This document shows, piece after piece, positions 31,667-49,466 of a stretch of 64,000 nt of DNA. Numbering within the stretch: position 1 is the first letter of the stretch; every line of letters starts with the position of its first letter. Origin of the DNA: Lycocorax pyrrhopterus obiensis (taxonomy: Eukaryota; Chordata; Aves; Passeriformes; Paradisaeidae); assembly GCA_014706295.1 (NCBI GenBank), contig JACSVZ010000025.1:186001-250000 (forward strand), given 5' to 3'. Under the pieces are notes generated by a model. It worked only from the letters and a program-made list of their open reading frames with translations. It was not told where the DNA came from and searched no databases. The translations under genes were made by a program, and so were the position numbers.

Positions 31667-33667
31667 CTGCAAGGACAAACAGTGCCTGATGGCCAACTTA
31701 AAGCATCCCCAAGGGAGCTGTTGGGCTGCTCAGCATCCCCAGGGATCCACATCCTGACAGAGCAGGTGCACATGGCTCAGCTCAAACAGGGAGTACCAGA
31801 GATGGATATCAGCACAGGGAAGATGCCACTGTGCACCACTGTGTGTATGTGTGTATATTTGTATTTCTGTGGCTGCACATAAAATCATCGTGACTTCATG
31901 CCACACAACAATACATTAGTGCCCAAGAAAGCGTAACAGCTATTAGGAGAGGAAACACAACAAAGTTTTTACCAATAAAGCAACATTATTTCCTTAGACC
32001 ATGAACTTGCTCCAAACGAGGCAATTACCAGGGTGTGAATCCAGTGCTGGATTAGGAGCTCCAGCCAGTGAAGGCTTTTCTGGGCTGTGCAGGAGGAGGC
32101 AACCCAGGAACCATTAACATTTGGAAAAAGAGCCTCATGCATATTCCACATAACCTTTGTGTGGCACACAAGTGGTGATTTGACACAAGAGATTTCCTCT
32201 CCATAGGAAGAGCTCAAAGACTAAAGGCATAAAAAAAGCCTTGACTAAATCAGATCAATGCCAGAGTACCAACCAAGAAGGATGGAGAGGAGCAAAGGTA
32301 CAGCAAATTTATATCCTGCAAAGTATTTCAGCCCATACCAAAATTCCTGAGAAAAATCCCAGTGTAGCAACCACAGAAAGGAATAAATAATGATCTAAGA
32401 GTTTCTAGCGTTATTTTACCTTGGGATGGTCTTGTTCCCTCCAGAAAGACCTCTCTCCTTGCTCTCTGTAAGCTTCTACCAGCTAAGGAGGACTCGCTTT
32501 TCTCCTCCTCATGGGCTTTCCAGTCCTTTTCTGCAGCTCAGATGTGCACAGAGGAAGGCATTACTCATCCCAAAGCTTCCACACCGACCTGCCCTTGCAT
32601 CACAAATCACATCCTCGCAGTGTTTATAAATACCAAAGCAAATTACAGAGGCTGGATGAACAACTCCAGCACGTTCTCCGAGTCCTCCCACACTAGAAAG
32701 TAATTAGGCACTGCAAAACAAGGGTAGGATGTGGTGTGGCAAGTGCCTGAGGTGAGGGAGAGATCTGTAAGATGTTCCAGGTCAGGTTTTGGCTGCAGAG
32801 CCGGCAGGGGTCAGACTGGCTCAGCTCAATGTGGCAAACACAGGACTAGAATGTAGAAACCATCATCATCCTTTGCATCTCTGGGGCACAGGCAATCTGG
32901 GAAAGGCTCAAATCTGTGCTAAGGCTTCCTTTCAGGATGGAAGTTACTAAACAGCCTTTCAGGTAGGTGAGAAATGCCTCACCCAGGAGCTGGGGATCAG
33001 GGATGGTTCTCTGCTCTATTTTGGGTGCCTACATTAGGGTGAGGTGGCTGATGCCCCAGGAGAACCTACGTCTTTCCTGATTATAGCCTGGACATCCCAG
33101 CCAGGACACTTATTTTTCCTGCACAGACATCTACATCCGAAGTGACTAACAACAAAGTCCGTTTAAGCACAGCACAACTGCATGATATATAATCAAATTT
33201 TACCATTGTCCTACTTGTGACTGCAAGGGCAACAGCCTGAAGCTGGAGTGCACCCTGATCGAGAGACATGTCAAGAACGTTAATTTGACACGATTAATTG
33301 GAGGAGAGAAGCAGAGCAGAGACATCCCAGAGCCCAGAAATGACAAACATGTCCCACCTGCAGCTCCAGAGGCTGCTCCAAGCCATGCCAGCATCTGGGA
33401 TTAACCTGGGGATCTGTCACCCCACACCCACCTGCCATCTCCCCCTTCACCTGAGTTACCAGCAGACCCAACCTGCTGTTTCGGAGCTGTCCCTGGAATC
33501 TCCTACCCTGACCATCCCCCTCCCCAGCAGAGCAGGCTTGCTCTTCCTTGCAGTGCCAGAGACCCTTTTGCTTTGCAACCCCTCAGCAGCCCAATCCAGC
33601 AAGGCTCTGGGGAGTTGTCACGAGTCTCCTTTGCTTCCCAGCAACTGGAAATAGCCCTTCAGCAGCC

Positions 33668-33858
33668 ACCATGGATCCCAGAATGGTTTGGGCTGGAAGG
33701 GACCTTAAAGCTCATCTCATTCCAACTCCCTGCCACGGGTGGGGACATGTTCCACTGGATCAGGTTGCTCCAAGCCCTGTCCAACATGGCCTTGAACAAT
33801 TCCAGGAATCCTGCCATGTCCTGGGGCATCTCTCTTGTAGCAGAGATGTCCCAAACCA
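33668..33858 (-). mobile_element. CR1 LINE 3' end fragment
   Basis: Antisense CR1: 'gatcccagaatggtttgggc', 'tggaagggaccttaaagctc', 'atcaggttgctccaagccct', 'gtccaacatggccttgaaca'. Confidence 0.92.
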
Positions 33859-33892
33859 CCATCAGACAAGCAGAAGCTTGCATGTAACTCAC

Positions 33893-33950
33893 TCACCAAA
33901 AAAACCCAAAAAACCAACAAAACAAAAAAAACAAACACCAAAAAAACCCC
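33893..33950 (+). repeat. A-rich low-complexity tract
   Basis: AAAAAACCC/AAAACAAAC-type words over about 60 bp, next to the CR1 fragment. Confidence 0.75.
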
Positions 33951-34669
33951 TTCCTTCTTTTATGAAACAGCCACTATTCTGCAGCAAAATCAGACGTTTC
34001 CAAGCAACAGTCCACTAGCACATCTCATGTATTTGAGGCATGGAAAAACAACCCCTCACATTCACAGAGCCCCTCGACCAGCCCAATGAGCCCAGCCCTG
34101 ATGCCCCTCACCCACTGGCTTCCCCCACTCCAGCTTTGGAGCCCATGCTCACATAAAAGCTCATTTAGCTCCAAGTAAGTGGCAGCCAGGAAAGAGCAGA
34201 GACACCAGGATATTTATTCCTCCTGGGAGCTGGTCTGTCTGTCAGAGCACTTGAAGTATGGCTGCAGTCAGAAATTATTATCTGAGCTGCCCTTCTCCCT
34301 CCACAGCTTCCAGGCTGTGAAGCTCCTGCTTAATCGCCATCGGGGAGCTGCCTGCTGTCCTGACAGAGCCTTGCCTGACTGCTTGCAGCCTCCTCAGGCT
34401 CAGCTTGGGAAGGACAGTGTTCCTGCCCAACTTCCAGACTCTCCCCTGGAGCCATTGCAGCTCCAGACCCATCACCATCCATGATTTTGACCCCACTTGC
34501 TCTCGTGGGGTGATTGCTGCTGTCCCTCTGGACACACCAGCATTCCCTACAAGGACCCAGGGGTGCAACCATCAGCATTCCAGGACAGCCAACTTGTGTG
34601 CAGAGGCCAAGCTCAGCAGCTGGCCACAGATATTTGGAGGGTCTTCTCTTTGTGAATCCTCCTCCACCC

Positions 34670-34918
34670 TTGGACACTTCCAGGCGTGGGGCAGCCACAG
34701 CTGCTCTGGGCACCCTGTGCCAGGGCCTCCCCACCCCCACAGGGAAGAATTTCCTCCTAATATCCCATCTAACCCTGCCCTCTGGCAGTGGGAAGCCATT
34801 CCCCCTTGTCCTGACACTCCAGGCGTCCCTCTCCAGCTCTCTTGGGGCTCCTCTAGGCACTGGACAGGGCTCTGAGGGCTCCCCAGAGCCTTCTCCTCTC
34901 CAGACTGAACAACTCCCT
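34670..34918 (-). mobile_element. CR1 LINE fragment
   Basis: Antisense CR1: 'ttggacacttccaggcgtgg', 'gggcaccctgtgccagggcc', 'tccccacccccacagggaag', then 'ccagagccttctcctctcca' and 'gactgaac'. This region creates the long chance frames on both strands. Confidence 0.92.
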
Positions 34919-36501
34919 TCCTCTGCTATGATGCAGCTCCAAAACACAATAACCCCCCTAAAAAGGGGCCAAAGCCAGAGATTTCTGGCACCATCAGAAC
35001 CACTTCCACCAGCCTCACCCACAGCTGTCATCACACTGAACCTCTGTCTCTCAGAGATGTTCTCCCCATGTCCCTTCTTCCCAAGTTCCAGCAGCCATGT
35101 CCATTCCATGGCACAGCTGCTCACCAGTGTGTGGATGGAAGAGTTTACCTGTGACTTCTGCTGGTCCTTCTCCCTCTCCAGGTGTGTCAGCAAGGAGGTT
35201 ATTACTCAGAAGAGGCAGATAAAGGGAGAAGCCACCACGGGGAGGTGCCCCTCAGACAGGATGTTTGGAGCTGAACATCCCGAGGGCCAGTTCAAAGCAC
35301 CCTGAGTCAACCACCTTTCACAACCTGGGCCACCTCCTGTCTGCTATTAAAAAAACAGCAACAACTCTCCTGGAGTTTGCCACAAAAATCAGCATAAGCA
35401 GCCAGTTTCTGTTCCCATGGCAACCACATATATTCAGTTGTTACAGCGGGGTTGGGGATGACTGGGGAAAGAGCCAAGAAGAGATAAGGCAGCAGCAAGG
35501 TCTGACAGGGCTCTGCTGGAAGTCTCTGAGCTGGGTTGCCAGGGACACGATAACCCTTTTAGGGGGTCCAATCTTATAAAAGTTGCCTGAGGGCAGGAGA
35601 TTTTGGGCTAGGAGCTCGCAAATCAGAGCAGAGCCTTTGTGAGCTCCACCTCCCAGCCCACAGCAGCTGAGAAGTGGGGGGCCATGGCCCTCTCTCCCCC
35701 AAAAGATGGACAGGCAGGACACAGCAGCCTGTTTCCACTCCTTTTTTCCTCTCTAGAACACAACACTGCCCTTCACCAAGCAACCACAGACAAAAGCCAC
35801 CTCGAAGCTGCTGCCCATCCCGCTGATGGCTGCAGAGATGAGCAATGCAAGTGCTTCAGGCAAATAAATACCTCAGGCCACCCGAGTGTCCCCATGTCCT
35901 TCCACAGCACTGAGGTGATGGTGCCGAAACACCCAGCATCAGCACAGAGCACTGCCCAGGCCCCTGACCCCAGGGCAGCCACATTCCCAATCCAGCAGCT
36001 CTCCTAGGAAGTTGTGTATTTCTCTCACTTGTGCTGCCAAACCCACCCTGAGCAAGCCTGCAGGACCAGCCCTGCCCGGAGCCACACGTGTGAGCCAAGG
36101 CTGGAGCAGCATGGAAGCAAAGCAGCCTCCCCAGGGTGATGGGCTGTGGTCCAGCACAGCCAGAAAAGCCACCAAGCCATAGCCAGGAGCCTTTTATTCC
36201 CATTATCTTCATATCAAGTGGGAGGAAGGAAGGAAAACAAGAGGCTGTGCTGTGCACCCAGCACTGCTCACTTCCAGCGGTGCCTGAGAAGCAGGATGAG
36301 TGGAACACAGAAGAGCACACCTGCAAAAGGGTCCTGGGAAGCCCAGAGTAGCAAAGGGGCTTCCACAAATGCAGTTTCACCCAAGCTTAAGCTTAGGAAC
36401 TTGTTACAACATTAAATCCAAGCATAGGGAGAAATACAACCCTCACAGAAGTTCTTCCTTACAGACCTACCCCTGAAAATAATGCAGGACAAAAACCTTA
36501 C

Positions 36502-36600
36502 CTGTTTTGCTGGAAAAGAAGCAGCAGCACCATCCACCAAAGGGGACCTCTTTCAGCTTAGTTTTCCTTTCTGCAACCACCCACCTCTACAAACCACTAC
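36502..36600 (-). other. Candidate non-coding first exon of the TMEM45-like gene
   Basis: On the minus strand CCAGCAAAACAG is followed by the strong donor GTAAGG (GT at 36501-36500). The candidate donor for the other copy reads CCAGCACAG then GTAAGG, and the distance to exon 2 (4.8 kb) is similar (5.7 kb there). The upper limit is arbitrary; this is inference. Confidence 0.25.
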
Positions 36601-37146
36601 CCCAAAGGGCAAGAAGCTGCCTCCCAAACAAGAGGACTCAAATCCTTAGAGAAAGTGGGGAAAAGTGAGGTAGGAGTGCAGCAGCTGGAAAGTGATGGGA
36701 GGAAACAAGGCCCAGCTGGAAAGTATCTACTCACAGGATCAATGTACTTTTTTCCATAGAGGGCCAGCAAAGAGTAAAGGCCAGAGAGTAAGCTTCTATG
36801 AAAAGGGCATCTTAAGTTACAGATGGAAAGAAGTTTTCAGTGCCTTAAATAGTCGAGAAAAAGGGGTTTCTTTTGAACCATCCCCATGAGAAAAATGAGG
36901 ATTTAACTCTGATAGGTGGTTGGGAACAGCCCAGTGAGGGGGACCCAGGAAAAGATGGCAAATGCCCCCAAATCCCCGTGCATGGTAAAATCACTGTGGG
37001 CACAAAGGGATGCGATTCCATTCCAGTTCCTTAGGGAATATACCTATTCTTACTCCTTGGAAAAGCCTGGGAGTGGCAGAGCTGTGTCTGACCCTCTCCA
37101 GCTCCTCTAATGTCCTCAAGCTAAACCCTGAACTGAATTTGATTTC

Positions 37147-37200
37147 ATTTCTTTTTCTTTTTCTTTTCCTTTTTCTTTTTCTTTTTTTCTTTTTTTCTCT
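37147..37200 (+). repeat. (CTTTTT)n pyrimidine microsatellite
   Basis: About nine CTTTTT-like units; the minus-strand frame reads as Lys/Arg repeats and is not a gene. Confidence 0.92.
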
Positions 37201-37875
37201 CAGCTGTAACTGCAACATCTTCGCCCTGAAGGTTCATCATCAGCCTCAGTGCTAATGAAAAAATGTGATAATGTTTGTCTCCTTCCTGGGGGTGGTGGGA
37301 GGCACAATCTAATTAAAGGTTTGCCAGCAGCTCGGGTGCTGCAGATGGATGGCTGTTTGGGAAGTGCAAAGTATTATTACTATTATTATGATGAATGCTA
37401 ACACCAGCTTTCATAAACAGGCAACAGGAGGTAAAGCAGGTGGTAAAGGCAGAGGCAGGGCTTGTTCTGCTGCTACACCTTCATTTCAGCCTCATGCAGA
37501 AGTGGCTGTGTGGGGTGGCAGTGGGAGATCCTATCTCTGCCCCAGGAATGAGTGGCTCGTGGATGGCTCCTGATGAAGGGTTTGTCTTTCAGGAAGAGCA
37601 GCTGCCAGGACCTTTGGCTGCTCTGGGGGTGCTGTCTGGGCTCCTTTGTAAGAAAAGGGGAGGATCAGCAGCTCCTTCCGGCCGTGGATGAGCAGGACAC
37701 CGAGTGACAAAATCGAACATCAGGCTACAATTACACAAGGAAAAAACATCCCTGAAACACCATCCAGAGCATCCTGGTCTTTTTAAAAGCAGTGTGGATG
37801 TGGATACAAACACAGCCCCAGCCCACTCCAGCTGCATGGCCAATGGGTCCAGTACAGAGACACTTTAACCCAATT

Positions 37876-38060
37876 TATAGAATCATAGAATTGTTTATGT
37901 TGGAAAAAACCTCCAAGATCATCAAGTCCAAACATTATATGCTGAAAAACATGATCCAGAACATCTGTTTGATGTTAATGTTGTGTTAAAAGCAAGTCTC
38001 TATCTAGACCTGTCCTAAAATATCCATCACTCAAGAAATAAATGTAAGGATGGCTTATGA
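37876..38060 (-). mobile_element. CR1-family LINE fragment
   Basis: Antisense CR1 end of another subfamily: 'tagaatcatagaattgttta', 'tgttggaaaaaacctccaag', 'atcatcaagtccaaac'. The right edge is uncertain. Confidence 0.75.
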
Positions 38061-39413
38061 TTGCACCACTGTATAATAAACCATCTCTGTACCACTGGTC
38101 CAGACACCTTCATACCTTTTTTGGGTACCTAAACTATTTACAAACTGTTTTTAGTAAAAATGAAAATCATTCATTCTCACGCAGAAATGAACCCCAACTC
38201 TATTTCCTTCCTTAATCACAGGCTGGATGTCTCCTCCTTTGCTGACCTTCATACCTTGGAAAAGAACGTGCTCCAGAGCTGGAAAACAAATTAGTGAGTG
38301 CTCTGCTGACAGTCCTGGGATGTTTGTAGGCGCAGGGAGTTAATGAGGCAAACAGAAACTATTCCAGACACTGGGTGCTGTGGAGGGAAAAGGTGTTTTG
38401 TGGCCATACAGTGACAGGGGCCAAAGAAAGGAGGGGAGAATGGAGACAGCAACTTGATTAAGAGCTGTGAAGAGTTAAATAAACCCTATCCAACTTCCAA
38501 AAGCAAGGAGTGCTTTTAAAACCCAAAGTCAGCTCTCATTTGTGTGCCCTGAAATGGAAAAAACCTCTGCCTTTTGGGAATGGGAAGGAGGAAGATGACT
38601 GCATCCAGCTCGGATCCGTTCCTGGTCCAACTGCAGCTGCTGCCCTCCCCTGGCTGTTAAGTGAAAATAGGGATGCTTGGGCTGTTTCCTAAAAGCAAGA
38701 AATTCAGAGAAGACCAGAAATAATTCAGAGCATGACACAAGGCCTTTTTGCTCTTCAATGAACCCATCCCTCTCCTGCAGCATTCCCGTTAACTCTGTTT
38801 GTGCCCTTCCTCACAGGGGGCTCTCTGCCATTAGCATGTGGCATCTGCAGAATGGGTTGTGTCTCCCCACAGCAGCCAGAGGAATTTGTGATGTTTGGAA
38901 AAACTATTCTGCCTTGGCAGAAAAAAAAAATCTACAAAATACTCCTCATGTTCAGTGGTTACGACTCATGAGACCTAATCATGAGTTTACGAGATGGATG
39001 TACGGAGATGCAGCTCTGCTGCTTCATTCTCATCATGCCCAGTCTGTTTACAGCTCCCAGTATCCAGCCCTGCAAAATAAACCGGCTTAGCAGTGGATGT
39101 ACAGGAAAACTGGCATTCAAGGGAAGCTAGTTAGTCTTTGTAGCACTGTTAATAAGCAATACAATCCAGGCTGTAGTCTCTGCAGTCTGTGACAGGCTCT
39201 TTGCACAAGGGGAAAGGGGTTAAAAGACGAGCTTTGATTTCCCTTGGACCTGCCAGGAGCTACTTTTCTGTACAGTCATGAACATGAGCACAAAAATCTC
39301 CTTCCATCCATCCCCCACTACACAGAAGGGAGAAGATCTCAGTGCAGAGCATCCTTCCAGACCCGGGGTTTGAGACATGAACAATTGCAATTTACTTTGT
39401 GCTGGTGGTTATT

Positions 39414-39418
<5 letters not shown>

Positions 39419-39454
<36 letters not shown>

Positions 39455-39455
39455 A
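39419..39455 (+). repeat. (TA)n microsatellite
   Basis: About 13 TA units followed by ACACATATA. Confidence 0.92.
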
Positions 39456-39775
39456 AATTTTTTTTAATCCCCTTACTCACTACTAGCATATTTTCCTCCT
39501 GTCTAGGAGGTGACATTTCCAGTCACTTTTTGCAAGAAATTAGCTAGCAAAGGCAGCCTGAAAACAAACCATGTGCTTGTTTCATCTTGCTTTCCAAGCT
39601 GAGGTGGTTTATTTTCAATGGAAAACTGGGACATTTAATGAATCTCTGCTGCTTAGCTATGTATCTTACAGTCCTTTAGGCTTTGCAGGTCTGAGGGATG
39701 GATTTTTCTAAGCTATTATTACACACTCTATAATTTATCAGTCTTAAATTTAAGGATATCAGCTCAGCAAGGATT

Positions 39776-39792
39776 TTTATTTCACATTTATT
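39776..39792 (-). terminator. Candidate polyadenylation signals of TMEM45B
   Basis: Two AATAAA in the gene's direction, at 39776-39781 and 39787-39792, about 560-570 bp past the stop. They are the first I see downstream. Confidence 0.45.
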
Positions 39793-40349
39793 CACTCTCT
39801 TAGCCTTTAAGTGAACATGAAAATGATTAACAAAACCTCTCTTTAGTTCAAAGCTTCAGTAATAATATTTGTATTATGTGCAATCAAGCCCTGGTACTGC
39901 AAAAATTGCCATAATCTCACATTCAACACTCTCTTACTCGTTCTCCTTGGGATGATGCCTTGCTCCAGAGATGCATGACCTCAGCCTGGAGATTTCCCTG
40001 ACTTCAGTCACAGCAGGTCAAAGCCTCGAGGCTCTTGGAAAAGTCAGCTGGCCAAAGGATGCCCTCCATCCCTATGGGAACACACGGGGGAGCCCATAGG
40101 ATGCAGCAATCTTGTCATGTTAATTTCCATGCTTTTTTTTGCTGCTAAAAATCACTTCAAGCTGTGCCTGTGTCCGAGCCAGAGATACTCGGGTATGGAT
40201 GGAGGGCAGCCACCCCTGCGTGCTCAGCCTTCCTCCCAGCAGCACCTGGGGAGCACCTCTCACTCTTCCAAAACATAAATATTTCATCAGATTTCTTTTT
40301 TCTGGAAAAAGGACTGTTCATGTGTTTGGAGCAGGAGTTTGCACCCTCT
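39793..40349 (-). other. TMEM45B: Probable 3' UTR of TMEM45B
   Basis: About 0.56 kb between the stop codon and the first AATAAA pair; no repeat was recognised. The end is inferred only from the signals. Confidence 0.45.
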
Positions 40350-44355
<4,006 letters not shown>

Positions 44356-47300
44356 CCTGTCAACCTTCTCTGACTATAAGGCAAAGAAAAACAATGTCAT
44401 TATTCAATTTACACAAGTTATTTGGCATAACACTGGAAAAAAAATAGGATTTCCCTTTCAGGGAGAACTGGAGAAGGCTTGACCAAGCACATGGGAATAG
44501 GAAGGCGCATTGGGAACACCTGGGACCTCTCTGAGGTCCTTGCCCCAAGAGTAGGAAATGTCAAAAAAAGCCACAGTTGTTTCAAAAAGGCCCCAAATCT
44601 TCTGCAATTTCTGACACATCCCAGCCTGAACCCTTAAATCCAAGGATCCCTCCCAGCAGTAGGTTCTGCTTTTCTTGCTTTTCTGCAAGTATGAGCATAA
44701 GGATCTGCTGCAGACCAGGGTAGGGTGGGCTTTTTGGGACCAGGTAGGAGAGACAATACACAGGGAAAAGAGGAATGTCTAGGGGTAAACACCAGTGTGT
44801 TTCTTTAGCTCCTTGAACAGCCACAGAAGTGGTGTGCAAAGTCCAAAATTTTTAAAAATCTCTGGAATTCTTTCAGGCCATGGAAGAGGTGAAAAATACC
44901 CTGCATCTATTCCACAAACCAAAGCATTTTGTTAAAAACATACCTTCAAAAATACCCCAAAAGCTGCCGGAAACAAACATTGTGGGTTTGGGCAAACAAA
45001 CCAAGTTGTTCCCTGCATTCCGATCTGCTCACACTCCTTCTTCCTTCTCCTGAGCATCCCTAAACCAGGATTTGCACCAAGCTGCTGGAGCCTCTGTGCT
45101 GGAGTGCACACACACACGGTTTGCAGGATGCTGGGGGACCCATTTCCTGGGAGAATTACAGCAATTAGACCCAGCCAGCTCCTGTTTGCTGTTTGCTTAA
45201 TTAGGTTGAGAACTGATCAGCTCTTTCATGTGGGCTCGACCATATGTTTGAGGGCTGCCTTGATGTGAGGTGGTGGCAGGCTGGGCAATTACGAATGTTT
45301 TAATTGATAACAAAGGCTGTGCTGCTGGTGCCCAGGACTTCCTTCTCTGTTTAGTAACTTCTCTGTGCCAATCCACACTTAACACTGGGCAGAAACCATC
45401 ACCCTTGTGGAGTGGATGCTGTCCCTCCACGTAGCAGGAGTTGCATGGTTTGGAGCTGGATCTGACCTCCCCATCCCAGACACCCTGATTATCCTGAAAC
45501 CGCCTTCCCCAGCAGCATTTTGGGCTTCAGTCCCCACTCGCTGAAAATAGAAACCAAAAATGTTCTTATTCTGCTGTTGCACAAGGGATGATTTGCATGT
45601 GGGGTTAAACATGAGTTGTTGCTGTCAGCCTTGGAGAGAGGGAGTTGTTTCTTTGGCTTTATTAATATCTGATTTCAGGTTGGTTTGTCCCAGGGACACC
45701 TTGTTTCATCCCTTGAAGTCCATGGCTGTTGTGGATACCATCTCCCAGAGGAATCTGTCCCCGAGCAGGAAAATCCACTGGGTTAGAACTAGTCTCCTAA
45801 ATCCCTGCAGCCAACCTGCCTGATCTGAGCTGGTTTAACCAAACAGCTAGTCCAGCAGCTCAAGCTAAGCAAACATTGGCTCCATGTGCAAACATCACCC
45901 TGGTACATGCAGCCACACATGGCAGCGCATGGGGCCGATGTCTCTGCAGTGCCACCAGGCTGGTCTCCATTCCTGCCTTCACCAAGCACCTCTGAGCTAT
46001 CCCAGTGGGTTCACGAAGATGAATTTAGGGGTGGTTTAATCCAAGAGTGGAAAAGCTGTGCATGGAAAGGGTATGGTAGGGGCTGGCAGCTTTGCAGGTC
46101 ACTATTAGCACTCCAAGGTTCTGCCTTATTTCATGACTTAAAAGATTTATTGACAGTGGGTGCACTGGGTAATTAAACAGAAAATCAAAGCAAGATGCTG
46201 TTTACCAGCAGGGCTGGTACAGTCCAGTGGGTTAATACAATCATCTCTGTAGTCTTTTGAAAGGGGCAATTGGGGAATGGGAGCATCCACCTGTTTCCCT
46301 GTGATTCAGGGAGCAGCATTCCCAAGCCATGGAGAGGGCTGAAAAATCTGTATTTTCTGGGTGAGTAGAGAATCTCATCATATACATGAAATGGGGATAA
46401 TGGCTTTAAACGGAAAGAGGGGAAATTTGGATTAGGTACGAGGAAGAATGGTATAACATCAGGGTAATAACTGGAAGCAGAACCAAACTCATGCAAGAAT
46501 ACCACAACAAGAAGGATTGCAGCCATATCATGCCATATTAATGCTATAATTATAACATGACCACAGCAATATACAGTCAAATATATAACTGATGGAGCTG
46601 TTGCAGTTACATATTAAAGGCTGATATCAAGTGCGGCCTGCTGGTTTCCCACCTGAGATCGATGCAGTCGAACTGGGATGACCTGAAGAATACACTGATC
46701 AATCACAATTGAAAGATCAGCTAAATGGGGTATGCACAGCCACCTTACAGTGCTTACATGATCTGGGCTGAGCTCAGGGGGTGATGGGGACTCTTTTGGG
46801 GTTCCTGGTCTCCATTCCTGCCTGATAGCAGGGAGCACATGGCTCAGCTGGCACACGTGACCAGCAAAACTATTTCTCGTGCTTCTCTTCCTCCTCTGAA
46901 AACATGCAACGGGCAAGCACAGGGGAAAAAACCAGCCACAGTTATGTTTGTGCCCTGGGGCATACAGCTCTTGTTTATCCCTGTAGCTCCAAAGAAGTGA
47001 GACATGCTTACAGCCAGCAGGGAAAAGAACAAGCTGAATGTCCAGTGGGTGCTGGTGTTGGTGGCCACAGCCACCATCCCAGGGCATCCCTGCTGAGCGT
47101 GGCTTTGTCCCTCCCCCCATCACCCAGCCTGCATGTTTGGCAACACCCCCATGTCCCTGCTGGCTTGTCATTAGTGCTCTTTGCCCCCTGTTTATTATGG
47201 TGCTCTACGCTGTGTCTGCTTAATGATTTACTGTTTCATCTGCTCTTATCACCTCCCAGAGGAGCTGGTTTTTCTTGGTTTATAGCTAATGCACCCAACC

Positions 47301-48897
47301 ACCTGGGGAGGCATCTGGAGGATGGTAAGGAGCCCAATTAGGGTTTCACCTCCTCCTCTCACACTACCCTGTCAGCCACAAATTCTATTTTCAGCCAAAA
47401 CCTGGGCCATTTCACTATTCCAAGTGTCTCATTTGCTTTCCTGAGGTTTTTTTGTTCTGGTTTTTTTAAGTCCACTGATAATGTATCAGTCAGGGCATCA
47501 ATTCCATTTTCCCCAGCTTGGAAATTACAGTCTAAAGTTCACCAGTAGGAAGAACTCACAGCCATCACCCCTACAATTAACTTTGCCCTTCAACCTCGGT
47601 GAAATCAGGCAGTTCAGACACACCAGAGCTGGTTTGTTCACCGTGGGACCTGTTCTTGACTCTCAGAGCATCAGTGGGTAACAGGGATGGTCCCCAGGGA
47701 ATGGTTGACTCAGGGAAGAGGAGAAATGTCTTGGCTTGCAAAAAAACCACTCAGGCTCAGCTCAGGCTGAGCTGAGGAATGCCACTGAGATGTGTATCTG
47801 GAAATAATGAAGCTATTTCCAGCCTTCCAGAGGGGTTCTCGTGTTGAATCTGCAGCTGCAGGAGCACATCAAACCCAGACCTACAGACTGACAGCAGCTG
47901 AGGTGCTGTGCTCAAAAAACCATCCTCAGTCAGCCCCTTCCCTATCCTGCATGTCGTCTGTGCGTATCCCTGAATACAACATAACCACACAGCCCAAATC
48001 CGGCACCTGATGGGGATGGCAGTGGTCTAGACACAGGGGTGAGATATCTCTGCCTCTGAGCACAGAGAGATGGCAGGAGACACCCAAAAGGTATCAGGAA
48101 AGGCATCACTGACAGTGATAATCTCTCCTGTGCCCTGCGCTGCCTCACTCATTACCAGCATTGTCTTATTTGTCTGCAGAGGCACTTCTAACCATAGCAG
48201 CACTTCCATTAGCTCCTGCAGGAGCTGGATCCCTAATGCATTAATGTCAGGCTAAAACCCCACTCTGAACCCTTTCATCCCATTATTGTCAGGTTCTCTT
48301 TTCCCTCTGTCCGCACCAGGGAGTGTTAACAGTGACACTGAGCAATCATCTTCCTTATACTGGTGAGCTCAGCTGTGTCTGCAAAAGCAGGAAAGCAACT
48401 TTTCTGCCTCTAAAGGATCCTCACGGGGTTTGGACTTAGGTTAAAAAATTATCATCATCATTGGAAACTAGGCTCAGTTGCCAGGAAGTATCTGAAGGAC
48501 CATTAGGTACTGCAGGAGCTTGTACAATGGCTACACACAGAGAACACAAACCGAGATAACCCATCCTCCTGGAATGGGAATGTTCAACTTGGAAGTTCAA
48601 ACAGGGATGAAAGCTTTAAATTCAGGATACTGGACTAGAGGTCTATTTAATAGACACAATGGATCCACCTGGAAAGAGATACTGAGGGAGAGAGAGAGAT
48701 GTAAAAACTAGTGATGGAATTACACTGCTCTCTGCTTCCTCTTCCTTATGCTGCCTCCTTTTGCCTCCTGTTTTATAAGCCCCTTTTGAATTCTCCATCC
48801 CTATCCTTGCTCTGAGCCCTACCATCAAGGAAGCAGCAAGAAACTACATCCCAGTAAAGAGAGCTGAGAAATAAAATAAATTAGCCAAAGCCTAATT

Positions 48898-49070
48898 ACA
48901 GGGGCCCAGAATGGGCACTAGACCAGGTTGCTCCAAGCCCTGTCCAACCTGGCCTTGAACACTTCCAGGGGTGGGAAAGCCACAACTTTGCTGGATTCCA
49001 CAACTTCTCTGGGCATTTTCCAAAAAGGAGAAGAATGCTTGTCCTCAAATTGTCCCAATTGCCCCAGAAT
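48898..49070 (-). mobile_element. CR1 LINE fragment
   Basis: Antisense CR1: 'actagaccaggttgctccaa', 'gccctgtccaacctggcctt', 'gaacacttccaggggtggga'. Confidence 0.9.
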
Positions 49071-49371
49071 GTGATACAGATTAAGCACTGTGTGTCTTCA
49101 ACACCCCTCAAGGAAAACTATCCAAGACAAAGAATTAAAATCAATTTCATTGCAATATATACCCAAAATATCCATAAAACACGTAACCCTTAGTCTGCTG
49201 AGTATCACAGCTTGTTCCTGGGTACCACAGAGCTGTGGTCCCCAACATCCCCCTCCTGGAGCCCCTGGAGCCTCGGCCATCGCACCCTGCGCTGCCAAGG
49301 TGAGGGGTCGGTCGTTTTTAATGACGAGCTGGTAGGAAGAATGGAAGAAAGAAAGTAAAAAACCTTCCCCT

Positions 49372-49466
49372 GCAGCAAAGGTGGCCCTGCTCAGAGCAAG
49401 GGATGTGGCACAAGGTGGGCTTTAAGGTCCCTTCCAACCCAAACCATTCTGGGATTCTATGATTCC
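49372..49466 (+). mobile_element. CR1 LINE 3' end fragment
   Basis: Sense CR1 terminus: 'ggctttaaggtcccttccaa', 'cccaaaccattctgggattc', 'tatgattcc'. Confidence 0.88.

Larger units (their letters stand above)
31667..36501 (-). other. Upstream region or first intron of the TMEM45-like gene
   Basis: No coding exon is seen. It contains CR1 fragments (33668-33858, 34670-34918) and an A-rich tract (33893-33950). Long opposing frames at 34330-35193 and 34514-35305 overlap the CR1 and are judged spurious. Confidence 0.5.
36601..39775. other. Gene-free interval between the TMEM45 copies
   Basis: Holds a pyrimidine microsatellite (37147-37200), a CR1-family fragment (37876-38060) and a (TA)n repeat (39419-39455). 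No exon was recognised. Confidence 0.55.

Noticed and set aside
34330..35193. 287-codon open frame on the minus strand, with a 263-codon frame on the opposite strand (34514-35305)
   Set aside because: Both run through a CR1 fragment (34670-34918) and overlap each other. Neither resembles a protein family; the openness reflects GC-rich repeat sequence.
36991..37218. Lys/Arg-repeat frame on the minus strand
   Set aside because: Translation of the (CTTTTT)n microsatellite.
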